Source of the DNA: an uncultured Pelagibacteraceae bacterium
GTDB taxonomy: Bacteria; Pseudomonadota; Alphaproteobacteria; Pelagibacterales; Pelagibacteraceae
Direction: 5' to 3'
Assembly: GCA_902601315.1 (NCBI GenBank)
Contig: CACKMS010000001.1
Span: forward strand, 1-64,000
DNA length: 64,000 nucleotides
Shown here: piece by piece, positions 53,755-63,129 of the stretch
How positions within the stretch are numbered: the first letter of the stretch is position 1
Layout of the letters: every line of letters starts with the position of its first letter
The notes under the pieces: generated by a model
What the model was told of the DNA's origin: nothing
The model's database searches: none
Seen by the model: only the letters and a program-made list of their open reading frames with translations
Translations under genes and position numbers: made by a program

Positions 53755-54072
53755 CTATTGTCCTGGTGGTTTGTAACCTATCTGACTCGCTTTAGTCGTT
53801 GCTTTCGTAAAGTCGATTGCCTCTAACATTGTCATATTTTTAACAGCGCCAGATGCTTCAACAACTAATTTAATAGCAGCGAAATTTTCAAACGTTCCAA
53901 TATCAGTCACAACAATAAAATCATATGAACCTCTAACAATGTCCATACTATGAATTGTTCCACCAACTGCTTTTGTTAATTGTTCTACAACTGCTTTTCT
54001 ATCACTTGTAGGATCCTTCATGAAACCTTGAAAAGCTTTTTCTGTGTAATTGCCCATTATATATGCTTTCAT
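53755..54072 (-). CDS. GYD-domain protein
   Basis: Small ferredoxin-like-fold (GYD, COG4274) protein of 105 residues. The segments MKAYIMGNYTEKAFQGFM at the start and VRGSYDFIVVTDI (46-58) are typical, with the Gly-x-Tyr-Asp core that names the family appearing as RGSYDFI. Members have no established biochemical role. It lies 70 bases downstream of fdhA on the same strand and is convergent with DUF779 (4-base gap), so it may be transcribed from the formate dehydrogenase operon. Confidence 0.8.
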   Translation of the reverse strand: MKAYIMGNYTEKAFQGFMKDPTSDRKAVVEQLTKAVGGTIHSMDIVRGSYDFIVVTDIGTFENFAAIKLVVEASGAVKNMTMLEAIDFTKATTKASQIGYKPPGQ

Positions 54073-54142
54073 TATAACTCCTTTTTTTTAAAAAATATTT
54101 TAACCTAAAAAATTAAATTTTAAAAATTTTCAGAGAAGTTTT

Positions 54143-56917
54143 TTAGTTTCTTACAATTTCAGCTTGTTTTTCGGATGGAGAAATTTCTGTTTTAAATTTA
54201 TTTGATATTTTTTGAACTTGAACTGCAGAAACTTTATATTCTGCACATTTTGTCTCTTCATCTTTACCATCACCTGTAACCATATTTACCATGTGTTCTG
54301 GAAAATGGAAAGTTGTGAATACAATTCCCTCTTTTACTTTGTCTGTTACTTCAACTTTTAATGAAACCTCACCTCTGCCTGAGTATAGTCTCGCTATATC
54401 GCCATTATTTAATTCTCTTTCTTTAGCATCTATAGGGTTCACTAATAATATGTCCTCATCAACAATATTTAAATTTTTAGTTCTTCTTGTCATAGTTGCT
54501 GCGTTATAATGTTGTAAAACTCTACTAGTGGTAAGAATTAGTGGATACTCTTTAATATTATTTTTAATTTCTGTAGACTCCTTCCAGTCAAAAGACTTTA
54601 ATCTTCCTTTTCCAAGCTTAAACTCTTTTTCATGTAAAATTTTTGTGTCTGTTCCATCTTCTTTTACTGGCCACTGTAATCCAAGTTTACCTAGTCTCTC
54701 TCTAGTAATTCCCTTAAAGAACGGAACAACATCCGCAACTTCTGCTAACACTTGATCAGCATCATAAGTTGGCTGATCATATCCAAGTTTTTGCATCATT
54801 TCAGTAACAATGACACCATCTGGTTTTGTGCCTGGTAAAGGTTCAGCGGCTTTGTTAACTCTTTGAACTCTTCTTTCTGTGTTTGTAAAAGTACCGTCTT
54901 TTTCTAAAAATGTTGTTCCTGGAAGAACTACATCTGCTAATTTAGCTGTTTCACTCATAAATATCTCTTGAACAACTAATAAATCTAAAGACTCCATTGC
55001 TTTAATTACATGCGCACTATTTGGATCAGTTTGAACAATATCTTCTCCAATAATCCATAATCCTTTAACTTCCTTATTTATTGCTGCATCAAATATTTCT
55101 GGGATTTTCAATCCAGCTTTTGTTGGGTGGACTGCACCATATTTTTCAGTGTAAAAATCTTGAATTTTTTTATCAGCTACTGGGAAATAACCAGCACCTT
55201 GGTGAGGTTGGCACCCCATATCCGCAGCCCCTTGAACATTGTTCTGACCTCTTAAAGGATTAACTCCAACACCTCTTCTTCCTATGTTGCCAGTAATCAT
55301 TGCAAGGTCTGCAATCAACATCACAGTTTTAGAACCTTGTTCGTGCTCGGTAACTCCTAAACCATGGAACTCCATAGAATTTTTTGCTGTTGCATATGCA
55401 ATGGCTGCTTCTTTAACTAATTGTTTATCAACACCAGCAACACTTGCTAGATGATCAATATCTAAACCATTAATATGATTTAAAAATTCATCAAACCCTT
55501 CAGTTCTGTTTTCAACAAAATCTTTTTTTAATAAGTTTCCTTTAACAATGTAGTAAAGCATCATGTTTAGAACAGCAACGTTTGTTCCAGGTCTTAATCT
55601 AATATGATAATCAGCAAGTTTAGCAATATCAGTAGTAATTGGATCAAGTACAATTAATTTTTTACCTTTCATAACCTGTTGTTTAATTTTTGCACCAGTT
55701 ACAGGATGAGCATTAGTTGGATTTGCACCAATGACTAAAAATAAATCAGCGTGATAAATATCTTCTGTGGAGTTGGTTGCTGCTCCAGTTCCAAAAGTTT
55801 GTTGCATTCCCCATGCAGTAGGCGAATGACAAATTCTTGCACAGCAATCTATATTATTTGTTCCAATTGCTGCTCTTATCATTTTTTGAAACACATAATT
55901 TTCTTCATTAGTGCATCTTGCTGAAGAAATACCAGCAATAGCATCTGGTCCACTCTCTTTTTTAATCTTTTCTAATTTTTGCTTTATATATTCGTAAGCA
56001 TCGTCCCAAGAAGCTTCTTCAAATTTTCCATTTCTCTTAATCAAAGGACTTCTTAGTCTGTCTGGGTGATCATAAAAACCAAACGCATATCTTCCTTTGA
56101 TACATGTATGTCCAGCGTTTACCTCAGTTTCTTTTGGGGTATCTATTGCAACAACTTTTCCATCTTTTACTGAGGTCTCTAAATTACAACCAACACCACA
56201 GTATGAACATGTAGTTCTAACTTTTTTATCAACTTTTACAGATTTAGATTGAAATACATCTGAAATAGCATCTGTTGGACAAGTGTGAGCGCAAGCACCA
56301 CAAGATACACATGACGAGTCTCCAAAGAGCATATCATTATCAGTAGTAATTCTAGACTCAAAACCTCTTCCACTCATTGTCAAAACAAATGAACCTTGAA
56401 TTTCATCACATGCTCTTACACATCTTCCACAATTTATACAGTTGTCTAAATTCATTCTCATGTAAGAGTGAGAAGTATCTTTTGGAGTTCCTTTATTTTG
56501 TTTGGGGTTATTATATCTATGATCGCTTATTCCTAAGTCATTTGCTACAGTTTGAAGTTCACAATTTTTATCTACTTCACAAGTATCACAATTCATTGGA
56601 TGGTCTGTCAAAACTAACTCGACAATGTTTTTTCTTAAATTTTGTAATCCCTCATTGCTTGTAAATATGTGTTGGTTTTCCCCAACAGGTGTATGACATG
56701 ATGCAACTACTTTAGTTGGACCGTCTTTTTCTAGAGCAACTTCAACAGAGCAAACTCTGCATGCACCATAAGGTGCAAGGTTAGGATCGTCACATAGTGT
56801 TGGTACCTTCTTTTCTCCTAAATAGCTTTTTACAAATTTTAAAATGGACGTATGATTTTGCCCTATTTCATAGGGTTTTCCATCTATATAGGCAACTTTT
56901 CTTTTTTCCGCACTCAT
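54143..56917 (-). CDS. fdhA: Formate dehydrogenase, catalytic alpha subunit (NAD-dependent, Cys type)
   Basis: Molybdenum/tungsten bis-MGD enzyme oxidising formate to CO2. Domains in order: [2Fe-2S] ferredoxin-like with C42, C53, C56 and C74; a histidine/cysteine cluster domain (C110-x2-C113-x5-C119); two [4Fe-4S] sets, C160/163/166/170 and C203/206/209/213; the molybdopterin-domain cluster C237/240/244/272; then the catalytic domain with C363-H364 in ARICHSPTAW, i.e. cysteine in place of selenocysteine. Length of 924 is typical of soluble FdsA-type subunits. It overlaps fdhB by one base. Electrons pass through FdhB to NAD. Confidence 0.96.
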   Translation of the reverse strand: MSAEKRKVAYIDGKPYEIGQNHTSILKFVKSYLGEKKVPTLCDDPNLAPYGACRVCSVEVALEKDGPTKVVASCHTPVGENQHIFTSNEGLQNLRKNIVELVLTDHPMNCDTCEVDKNCELQTVANDLGISDHRYNNPKQNKGTPKDTSHSYMRMNLDNCINCGRCVRACDEIQGSFVLTMSGRGFESRITTDNDMLFGDSSCVSCGACAHTCPTDAISDVFQSKSVKVDKKVRTTCSYCGVGCNLETSVKDGKVVAIDTPKETEVNAGHTCIKGRYAFGFYDHPDRLRSPLIKRNGKFEEASWDDAYEYIKQKLEKIKKESGPDAIAGISSARCTNEENYVFQKMIRAAIGTNNIDCCARICHSPTAWGMQQTFGTGAATNSTEDIYHADLFLVIGANPTNAHPVTGAKIKQQVMKGKKLIVLDPITTDIAKLADYHIRLRPGTNVAVLNMMLYYIVKGNLLKKDFVENRTEGFDEFLNHINGLDIDHLASVAGVDKQLVKEAAIAYATAKNSMEFHGLGVTEHEQGSKTVMLIADLAMITGNIGRRGVGVNPLRGQNNVQGAADMGCQPHQGAGYFPVADKKIQDFYTEKYGAVHPTKAGLKIPEIFDAAINKEVKGLWIIGEDIVQTDPNSAHVIKAMESLDLLVVQEIFMSETAKLADVVLPGTTFLEKDGTFTNTERRVQRVNKAAEPLPGTKPDGVIVTEMMQKLGYDQPTYDADQVLAEVADVVPFFKGITRERLGKLGLQWPVKEDGTDTKILHEKEFKLGKGRLKSFDWKESTEIKNNIKEYPLILTTSRVLQHYNAATMTRRTKNLNIVDEDILLVNPIDAKERELNNGDIARLYSGRGEVSLKVEVTDKVKEGIVFTTFHFPEHMVNMVTGDGKDEETKCAEYKVSAVQVQKISNKFKTEISPSEKQAEIVRN

Positions 56918-58575
56918 TAATTATCCTTTACTATATCATTTTTAATTTCATCACCAAAATACTTTAATATGTTCATTATGGGTGTTGGTATCGCTCCACA
57001 AAGCGCACATAAGCATCCTTTTTGCATGGTAACTAATAATTCATTCAAAAGTTTAAGTGGAATTTTAGATGTTCCTTTTTTTAACTGATCAAACATTTCT
57101 TTTCCTCTGTAAGATCCAATTCTTCCAGGAAAGCATTTTCCACATGACTCTTCAGCTGAAAACTCAAATAAGTGATGAATGTATTCAGCCATATTAAAAT
57201 CTTTAGGAATACTAACAACGCTCGCATGTCCTAACATAAAACCTGCTTTAGTAAATTCTTGGAAATCTAAATTTAGCTTTTCGATTTCTGATATAGGCAC
57301 AACTCCACCTAATGGACCACCAATTTGGAATGCTTTTACATCTTCTTTGTATCCACCACCATATTCTTCAAATATTTTTTTCATTGGTGTTCCCATATCA
57401 ATCTCATAAACACCAGGATTATTAAAAAAACTATCTAGACAAACTAATTTTGTTCCAGCGGATTTTTTATTTCCAACTGATGAAAATTTTTCTGCTCCAT
57501 TAAGTAAAATTCCAGTTGCAGCTGCTAATGTTTCTACATTGTTAACTACAGTTGGTTTTTTATATAATCCTTCTGTTACAGGGAATGGAGGTCTTACATC
57601 TACTTCTGCTCTTCTACCTTCAATAGATGCGATTAAAGCTGTTTCTTCTCCACAAATATAAGCACCTTGCCCAATACAAATATTCAAATCAAAAGAAAAT
57701 TCTGTTCCTAATATTTTTTCACCTAATAATCCTGCTTCTTTTAATGAATTAATACATCCATTAATTGCTTCAATTGATTTTGGATATTCACCTCTTATAT
57801 AAAGTACTCCTTCATTGCTACCAATCACATAACCACATATAACCATTCCAAATAAAACTTTTAAAGGTTGGTCTTCTAGTAAATATCTATCTGAGAAAGC
57901 ACCAGAGTCTCCTTCATCAGCATTACAAACTACATATTTTTTTTCTGATTTTGTTTTACTACAGAAATCCCATTTCATTCCTGTTGGAAATCCTGCACCA
58001 CCTCTACCTGTAAGATTAGAAGATAATAAGGAGTTTATGATTTCTTTTTTATCCGTTTTAATAAATTTTTCTAAATGCTCTTTGAATTGATCAAAGTTTG
58101 ATAATTTATCATCCATTAAAAAACTTGTTGTTGCAAAACTTTTTGAAAAGAATTTTTCTTGTTTTATTTTTTCACCTTTAATGATTTGATCTATTTGATT
58201 GATATCATTACCTGCATAATTTTCTCCATCATAGTGAAACGCATGATTTTCATAGCAATGACCAAGACAAAACATCTCGCCAACTTTATCCTCACCTAAT
58301 TTTTCTTGTAATTTTTTCTTTAAAGGTTCTTGTGTACCTGCACACATACAAGCACTTCCATTACATACAAATGCTTTCTTCTCTCTGTGCGAGGGTCTTA
58401 AAAATTCGTAAAAACTTTCCGCTCCGTGAATAGTTGAAACACCCATTTTGTATTCTTCGGCTATTTCCTTCATTCCTGCATCATCTTTAGAATTCAAGGA
58501 TCTTTCAGATAGCTTTTGAAATAGGTTATTTTTTAATCCTATTCTTCCGGATAAATTACTTATGTTTTTAGACAT
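56917..58575 (-). CDS. fdhB: Formate dehydrogenase, NAD-reducing beta subunit (NuoE-NuoF fusion)
   Basis: Electron-output subunit carrying NADH/FMN chemistry. The N-terminal 130 residues form a thioredoxin-like [2Fe-2S] domain as in NuoE/FdsG, with C71, C76, C103 and C107. The remainder is NuoF/FdsB-like: FMN/NAD region GRGGAGFPTGMKW and NADEGDSGAFSDR, then the terminal [4Fe-4S] set in EESCGKCFPGR and CLCALCG. Length of 552 fits the fused form, so no separate gamma subunit is needed. No delta (FdsD) gene was seen beside it. It lies 12 bases after fdhD. Confidence 0.94.
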   Translation of the reverse strand: MSKNISNLSGRIGLKNNLFQKLSERSLNSKDDAGMKEIAEEYKMGVSTIHGAESFYEFLRPSHREKKAFVCNGSACMCAGTQEPLKKKLQEKLGEDKVGEMFCLGHCYENHAFHYDGENYAGNDINQIDQIIKGEKIKQEKFFSKSFATTSFLMDDKLSNFDQFKEHLEKFIKTDKKEIINSLLSSNLTGRGGAGFPTGMKWDFCSKTKSEKKYVVCNADEGDSGAFSDRYLLEDQPLKVLFGMVICGYVIGSNEGVLYIRGEYPKSIEAINGCINSLKEAGLLGEKILGTEFSFDLNICIGQGAYICGEETALIASIEGRRAEVDVRPPFPVTEGLYKKPTVVNNVETLAAATGILLNGAEKFSSVGNKKSAGTKLVCLDSFFNNPGVYEIDMGTPMKKIFEEYGGGYKEDVKAFQIGGPLGGVVPISEIEKLNLDFQEFTKAGFMLGHASVVSIPKDFNMAEYIHHLFEFSAEESCGKCFPGRIGSYRGKEMFDQLKKGTSKIPLKLLNELLVTMQKGCLCALCGAIPTPIMNILKYFGDEIKNDIVKDN

Positions 58576-58587
58576 GCTCTTTATAAA

Positions 58588-59427
58588 TTAGCTCAATATT
58601 ACTCTTTTTTTATTATTATAAATATTAAAGCCACTTTCTTTTACAAAACCTAATAGAGTCATGTCAAAACGTTTAGCTAGATCCACTGCGAGACTCGTAG
58701 GCGCACCCACACCAGCCATAATACCAATATTTGCCATTAATCCCTTTTGAACTAGCTCAAAATTCAACCTTCCAGAGCAGGCAATAAACTGAGCCTTTAT
58801 ATTAAGCAGTCTATTTTGAATAGTATGACCTAATAATTTGTCTAAAGCATTATGTCTTCCAACATCTTCACGAGTCGCTATTACTGTACCTGCTTCATCA
58901 ATTAATACACTAGCATGAATTCCACCAGTTTTTGTAAACTCAGACTGTTCATTCATCAATAGACTTGGAGATTTTAAAATTATTTCCTCTTTTATTTTTG
59001 GAAAATGTGAATCTAATTTATCATTTTTTAATACTTCAATTGAGTCTAATGAAGTCTTTCCACATACTCCACATGAGGAGTTTGTTACAAAGTTTCTTTT
59101 TAATTTACCAATATCTAAATTATCTGTTTTATTTATTGTAGCTTCAATAACGTTATGTAAATTATAATCTCCAACAGGATCACCAATGTGTTGAACGCTA
59201 TCTATTTCATCCATATTCTCAATTATTCTTTCATTAAATAAAAATCCTCTAATTAAATCTTCATCATTTCCAGGTGTCCTCATTGTTATAGATATATTTT
59301 GCGTTTCAATTTTTCCATTCTTTTTATATTTAAGACGCATTTCTAAAGGTTCCTCAACAGATACAGCATCTTTTACAATTTCTTCTTTAGAACCTTTAAT
59401 TTTTGATACGTTGTATTTTATATCCAT
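58588..59427 (-). CDS. fdhD: Formate dehydrogenase accessory sulfurtransferase FdhD
   Basis: FdhD passes sulfur from a cysteine desulfurase to the molybdenum site, a step required for active formate dehydrogenase. The persulfide-carrying pair is C119-x2-C122 in NSSCGVCGKTS. The GMP-binding-like region EVGRHNAL (here DVGRHNALDKLLG) and the late CSGRLNFELVQKG and GVGAPTSLAVDLA segments are conserved. Length is 279. It overlaps the HPP protein gene by 10 bases. Confidence 0.95.
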   Translation of the reverse strand: MDIKYNVSKIKGSKEEIVKDAVSVEEPLEMRLKYKKNGKIETQNISITMRTPGNDEDLIRGFLFNERIIENMDEIDSVQHIGDPVGDYNLHNVIEATINKTDNLDIGKLKRNFVTNSSCGVCGKTSLDSIEVLKNDKLDSHFPKIKEEIILKSPSLLMNEQSEFTKTGGIHASVLIDEAGTVIATREDVGRHNALDKLLGHTIQNRLLNIKAQFIACSGRLNFELVQKGLMANIGIMAGVGAPTSLAVDLAKRFDMTLLGFVKESGFNIYNNKKRVILS

Positions 59428-59891
59428 TTTTGAGGGTACTTTTTCTTTAATACAAACTTATTGATAACTATCCCAAATACCAAAACAATTATTGATCCAA
59501 GTATAATTGGACTTAACAAATAATCGTAAGAAACACTTCCAATGATAACTATAATCGGATTTCCTCCTGCTGGTGGATGAGTAACATCTAAAAGTATCAT
59601 TAAACCAACTCCTAAGCCCACACCTATCGGAATAGTTACATAAATTGGAAGTGGTACAAAATTTAAAACAATAATTCCAACAACAGATGTTAAAAAATGA
59701 CCAAAAAATATATTTTTAGGCTGTGCAAAAGGACTTTCTGGAAATCCATACAATAAAACCATTGATGATCCAAATGATGCAATTAAAAATAAACCATATG
59801 TAGTTTTGTAAGTTAAATAAGTTAAAGCGCCTATTGTGATTGCAGAAAAAAGTCCTGCTAGTAAAGATTTAATTAATTTATCTTTTTTCAT
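59418..59891 (-). CDS. HPP-family integral membrane protein
   Basis: Four- to five-helix membrane protein of the HPP family, named for the histidine-proline-proline motif seen here as DVTHPPAGGNP (about 105-115). The preceding FGSSMVLLYGFPESPFAQPKN segment is also typical. Plant and cyanobacterial HPP proteins have been described as nitrite transporters. The gene overlaps fdhD by 10 bases and the SufU-like gene by 14, so it belongs to the formate dehydrogenase operon. Formate resembles nitrite in size and charge, so a formate channel is a reasonable but untested idea. Length is 157. Confidence 0.85.
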   Translation of the reverse strand: MKKDKLIKSLLAGLFSAITIGALTYLTYKTTYGLFLIASFGSSMVLLYGFPESPFAQPKNIFFGHFLTSVVGIIVLNFVPLPIYVTIPIGVGLGVGLMILLDVTHPPAGGNPIIVIIGSVSYDYLLSPIILGSIIVLVFGIVINKFVLKKKYPQKWI

Positions 59892-60291
59892 GTGAAGATT
59901 TTAAGGCTTTTGACAATGTTTTGAAAGGTAACAGAAGACACTCTTTTCTTGAGATATTTTTTTTATTAAAAAGTTTTTCTAATATTTTCCACTCTTTTGG
60001 AAATTTTTCAGATGCATTCTCAAAAAAATTATTAGCAATAGCTATAATTTCTCTCATTTTTTTAATAGACTTGTTTATAGACTTTTTTGACAAAATACTT
60101 GCTGAAGCTTGGCAGTAAATACATGATTTACATTCATAAGCAAAATCAGTAATTTTCTCACCTTTAATCATAAGACTAACATTCATTTCATCTCCACATA
60201 AAGGGTTTTTAAATTTAGCAAAATGAGAGCTTTCTTTTAAAACTTTATGATTTTTAGTATCTGAAGCAATTTTTAAAATTTCTAAGTCCAT
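59878..60291 (-). CDS. SufU/NifU-like Fe-S scaffold or sulfur-transfer protein
   Basis: IscU/SufU-fold protein. Three cluster-ligand cysteines occur in the expected order: LCGDEMNV (NPLCGDE), CIYCQASAS, and RKECLLLPF near the C-terminus. The CGD-, C-x2-C-x-A-S-A-S and C-x-L-P pattern matches SufU-type proteins. At 137 residues it is of normal length. It is the first gene of the formate dehydrogenase operon (scaffold, HPP, fdhD, fdhB, fdhA), suggesting a dedicated role in supplying Fe-S clusters or sulfur to this iron-rich enzyme. No cysteine desulfurase is beside it. Confidence 0.8.
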   Translation of the reverse strand: MDLEILKIASDTKNHKVLKESSHFAKFKNPLCGDEMNVSLMIKGEKITDFAYECKSCIYCQASASILSKKSINKSIKKMREIIAIANNFFENASEKFPKEWKILEKLFNKKNISRKECLLLPFKTLSKALKSSHEKR

Positions 60292-60335
60292 TTATTGATC
60301 TTTATTAAAAAGATATATGACTTATATTTAATTTG

Positions 60336-60935
60336 ATGAGTGAAAACAATGTTTTGCCAGTCATATTAGCTGGTGGAAAATCAAGAAGGTTTGGTGGGAA
60401 TAAAGCAAATGCCAAATTAGGAGATTTAACTTTAATCGATCATACAATTCAAAAACTTAAGAGTAGATTTAAAGAAATTTTAATCATCTCAAATGAAGAA
60501 AGTAACAAAGAAATAAGCAATGTTTTTTACTCAAATGATGTTATGGATGGACAGCTAGGACCTTTAGTTGGTGTTCTATCTTCAATGGAATGGATAATAG
60601 ATAATTCAAAAAATTATAAGTGGATTATGACATTTCCTTGTGACACACCTTTTTTCAAAATTGAAATTATTGATCAAATGATGACCGCTCAAAGACACTC
60701 TAGTAAAAAATTATTTTTTTTAAAAAGTGGTGAAAAAAGACACAATATTTTTGGCTTATGGTCAGCGGAGCTTAAAGATCAATTAAGAAAAGACTTAGAA
60801 GGAGGGGATAGAAAAGTTGAAGATTGGGCTAATAAAATTGGAACAGAAATAATTGAATTAGATCCTAAAGACGATAATAGTTTTTTAAACATAAATACTA
60901 AAATAGATTTAGAGGAAGCGTCTAAAAAGATATGA
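60336..60935 (+). CDS. mobA: Molybdenum cofactor guanylyltransferase MobA
   Basis: Attaches GMP to molybdopterin to give the MGD form used by formate dehydrogenase. The nucleotide-binding signature VILAGGKSRRFGGNKANAKLG is at the N-terminus (8-28), and PCDTPFF marks the metal-binding region. I start at the ATG at 60336 rather than the preceding TTG. Length is 199. It is divergent from the formate dehydrogenase operon by 44 bases and overlaps moeA by 4. MsrP uses the ungraded form, so this gene mainly serves the formate dehydrogenase. Confidence 0.93.
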   Translation: MSENNVLPVILAGGKSRRFGGNKANAKLGDLTLIDHTIQKLKSRFKEILIISNEESNKEISNVFYSNDVMDGQLGPLVGVLSSMEWIIDNSKNYKWIMTFPCDTPFFKIEIIDQMMTAQRHSSKKLFFLKSGEKRHNIFGLWSAELKDQLRKDLEGGDRKVEDWANKIGTEIIELDPKDDNSFLNINTKIDLEEASKKI

Positions 60936-62173
60936 ATTCTTATAAAGCAGCTATAGGTAAATTGAATAACAATTCATTAAAAATTGGCAGTGAAATTGTT
61001 TCAATAAAAGATGCTTTAAATAGAATATCGAGCGAAGAGGTAATTGCTAAATCTGATTATCCATCAGATGATAATACAGCATTTGATGGTTTTGCAGTAA
61101 ACTCAAAAGAAACAAAAAATATATTTCAAAAGTTTAAAATTCTTAAAACTGTTGCAGCAGGGGACAAGCCTTATATTAAAAAAGTTCCAAAATTATCATG
61201 TATTGAGGTAATGACAGGTGCAATTATTAAAAAACCTTTTGATACCATTATTCCAATTGAGGATATTGAGTTTTTTCCAAGTAAACAAAATGCAAAATAT
61301 ATAATTATTCATAAAAAAATTAAAAAATCAGAATTTATTAGACCAAAAGGCTCAGATTATAAAAAAGGAAATAAAATAATTAGAAAAGGAGAATTAATAA
61401 ATCCTGCTCATATCTTATCTTTAAAAACGTTAGGTATAGATAAAGTCTTAGTTAAAAAGAAAGTAAATATAGTTTTTTATCCGTCAGGAAATGAATTGTC
61501 AGATAAAAAAAATATACCTTCGTGGAAAATAAGAAATTCAAATACAATTTATCTATACTCTTTAATCAAAAGTTTACCTGTAAATTTTACTGTTCAAAAA
61601 ATCTTAAGAGATAAAGATCAAAAATTATTTAAAAAACAAATATCTAAACAATTAAAGTCTAAAACAGATATCCTAATTACTTCTGGAGCTGTTTCTAAAG
61701 GAAAATTTGATTTTATTCCAAGTGTTATTAATCAATTTAAACTTAAAAATCACTTTAAAGGAGTTGCAATTAGACCAGGGAAACCAATCATGTTTGCAAA
61801 ATTTAATAACAATAAATGTTTTTTTGGTTTACCAGGCAATCCTATTTCATCGGTTGCTTGTTTTAGATTTTTTGTTATTCCGTTGTTATTTAAATCTTTA
61901 GGTTTAAAAGTAGAAAAACCAATATTTGCAAAACTAAAAAATAAATTTTCCAAAAAGAAAAAATTTACAAGATTTGTTAAAGGAAAAATAACTTTTGATA
62001 AAAAAGGCTTTGTTCAATTTGAGGTATATGAAGGACAAGAGTCTTATAAAATCGAGCCTTTTGTTAAATCTAACGCTTGGGGTGTATTTAAAGATGGTGT
62101 TTCAGTATTCAACAAAGGAAATTTAATAGATGTTTACTCAGCATCAGGTCTTAATGAATTTTTGATCAACTAA
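60932..62173 (+). CDS. moeA: Molybdopterin molybdenumtransferase MoeA
   Basis: Inserts molybdate into adenylated molybdopterin made by MoaB. The family core is seen in PSDDNTAFDGFAVNS (active-site Asp region), LITSGAVSKGKFDFIPSVI and the AIRPGKPIMFAKF and FGLPGNPISSVACF segments. Length of 413 is normal. It overlaps mobA by 4 bases (ATGA), forming a two-gene operon. It completes the late cofactor pathway for the formate dehydrogenase encoded opposite. Confidence 0.95.
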   Translation: MNSYKAAIGKLNNNSLKIGSEIVSIKDALNRISSEEVIAKSDYPSDDNTAFDGFAVNSKETKNIFQKFKILKTVAAGDKPYIKKVPKLSCIEVMTGAIIKKPFDTIIPIEDIEFFPSKQNAKYIIIHKKIKKSEFIRPKGSDYKKGNKIIRKGELINPAHILSLKTLGIDKVLVKKKVNIVFYPSGNELSDKKNIPSWKIRNSNTIYLYSLIKSLPVNFTVQKILRDKDQKLFKKQISKQLKSKTDILITSGAVSKGKFDFIPSVINQFKLKNHFKGVAIRPGKPIMFAKFNNNKCFFGLPGNPISSVACFRFFVIPLLFKSLGLKVEKPIFAKLKNKFSKKKKFTRFVKGKITFDKKGFVQFEVYEGQESYKIEPFVKSNAWGVFKDGVSVFNKGNLIDVYSASGLNEFLIN

Positions 62174-62218
62174 TCGTATTTTCTTGTCTCAAATTTAAAA
62201 TGAGATTAATAATTCGGA

Positions 62219-63124
62219 ATGCTCGATCTAAAAAATCCAAAAGTTGCAATTCCAATAGTTCTTTTTGCTGGACTATTATGGTCTTTTGGACCTTATGTTG
62301 TAAGGCATATTGATCAACCTCAGTTGGTTCCTTGGCAATATTTATTTACAAGGGGATTGGTAATATTCATTTTATTAAATCTTTATCTATATTTTGAAGA
62401 AGGATTAGATTTTTATAAAAACTATTTTAAAGTTGGTATTTCTGGTCTTTTAGGTGGCATTGGATTGGGTACAGCTATGATGACTTTTATATGGTCAATC
62501 ACAAATACTAGTGCTGCAGTAACCCTTTTATGTTTAGCTGCAATGCCATTTATAACAGCGTTGTTAGGGTTTTTATTTTTAAGAGAAAAAATTTCACTTA
62601 CAGTTTGGGTGGCAATTTTAGTTGCAACATTTGGAATTGTTGTAATGGCGTTTGGAACAGGTGGAAAAAACTCTCTTCCGGGTCTTGTCTTTGGTTTAGC
62701 ATCTGCTCTTGGATTTTCTGTTTTTTCTGTAACTTTGCGTTGGAGAAAAGAAACACCTAAATTTACAACAGTAGCAATTGCAGGTTTATTTTGTTTTCTA
62801 TTTTCATCGATAATGTTGATTTTAAATGATAGCCAATTTTTATCTTCTAGTAAAAATGAAGCTTTGTTTGCAACTCATGGAACTTTAGTTTGTGCAGGTT
62901 TGATACTATACTCAATTGGTTCAAAAAATATTCCTGCCGCGGATTTAACCTTGTTATCTTTGACAGAAGTAATTGGAGGAATATTTTGGGTTTGGTTACC
63001 ATGGCTAGGTATCAATGAGGTTCCAGCAACAAATACAATTATTGGTGGTTTTTTTATATTTATTGCAATTTTTTATTACAGCATGATCGTGCAATCCAAT
63101 AGAAGGTTTATTGGTTTAAATTAA
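62219..63124 (+). CDS. EamA/DMT-family transporter
   Basis: Ten-helix transporter of the drug/metabolite superfamily with two EamA halves. The first half opens with VPIVLFAGLLWSFGP-like sequence (about 9-26), the conserved LFLREKISLTVWVAIL (about 119-134) ends it, and the second half starts near LPGLVFGLASALGFS. Length is 301. It lies 5 bases before the creatinase gene on the same strand, so a creatine or creatinine uptake or related export role is conceivable. It is not closely similar to the other EamA protein at 34596. Confidence 0.85.
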   Translation: MLDLKNPKVAIPIVLFAGLLWSFGPYVVRHIDQPQLVPWQYLFTRGLVIFILLNLYLYFEEGLDFYKNYFKVGISGLLGGIGLGTAMMTFIWSITNTSAAVTLLCLAAMPFITALLGFLFLREKISLTVWVAILVATFGIVVMAFGTGGKNSLPGLVFGLASALGFSVFSVTLRWRKETPKFTTVAIAGLFCFLFSSIMLILNDSQFLSSSKNEALFATHGTLVCAGLILYSIGSKNIPAADLTLLSLTEVIGGIFWVWLPWLGINEVPATNTIIGGFFIFIAIFYYSMIVQSNRRFIGLN

Positions 63125-63129
63125 TTTTT

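Noticed and set aside
62186..62211. Short inverted repeat TCTCA/TGAGA after moeA as a terminator
   Set aside because: Only five base pairs, a long AT loop and no T-run; likely chance in this DNA.
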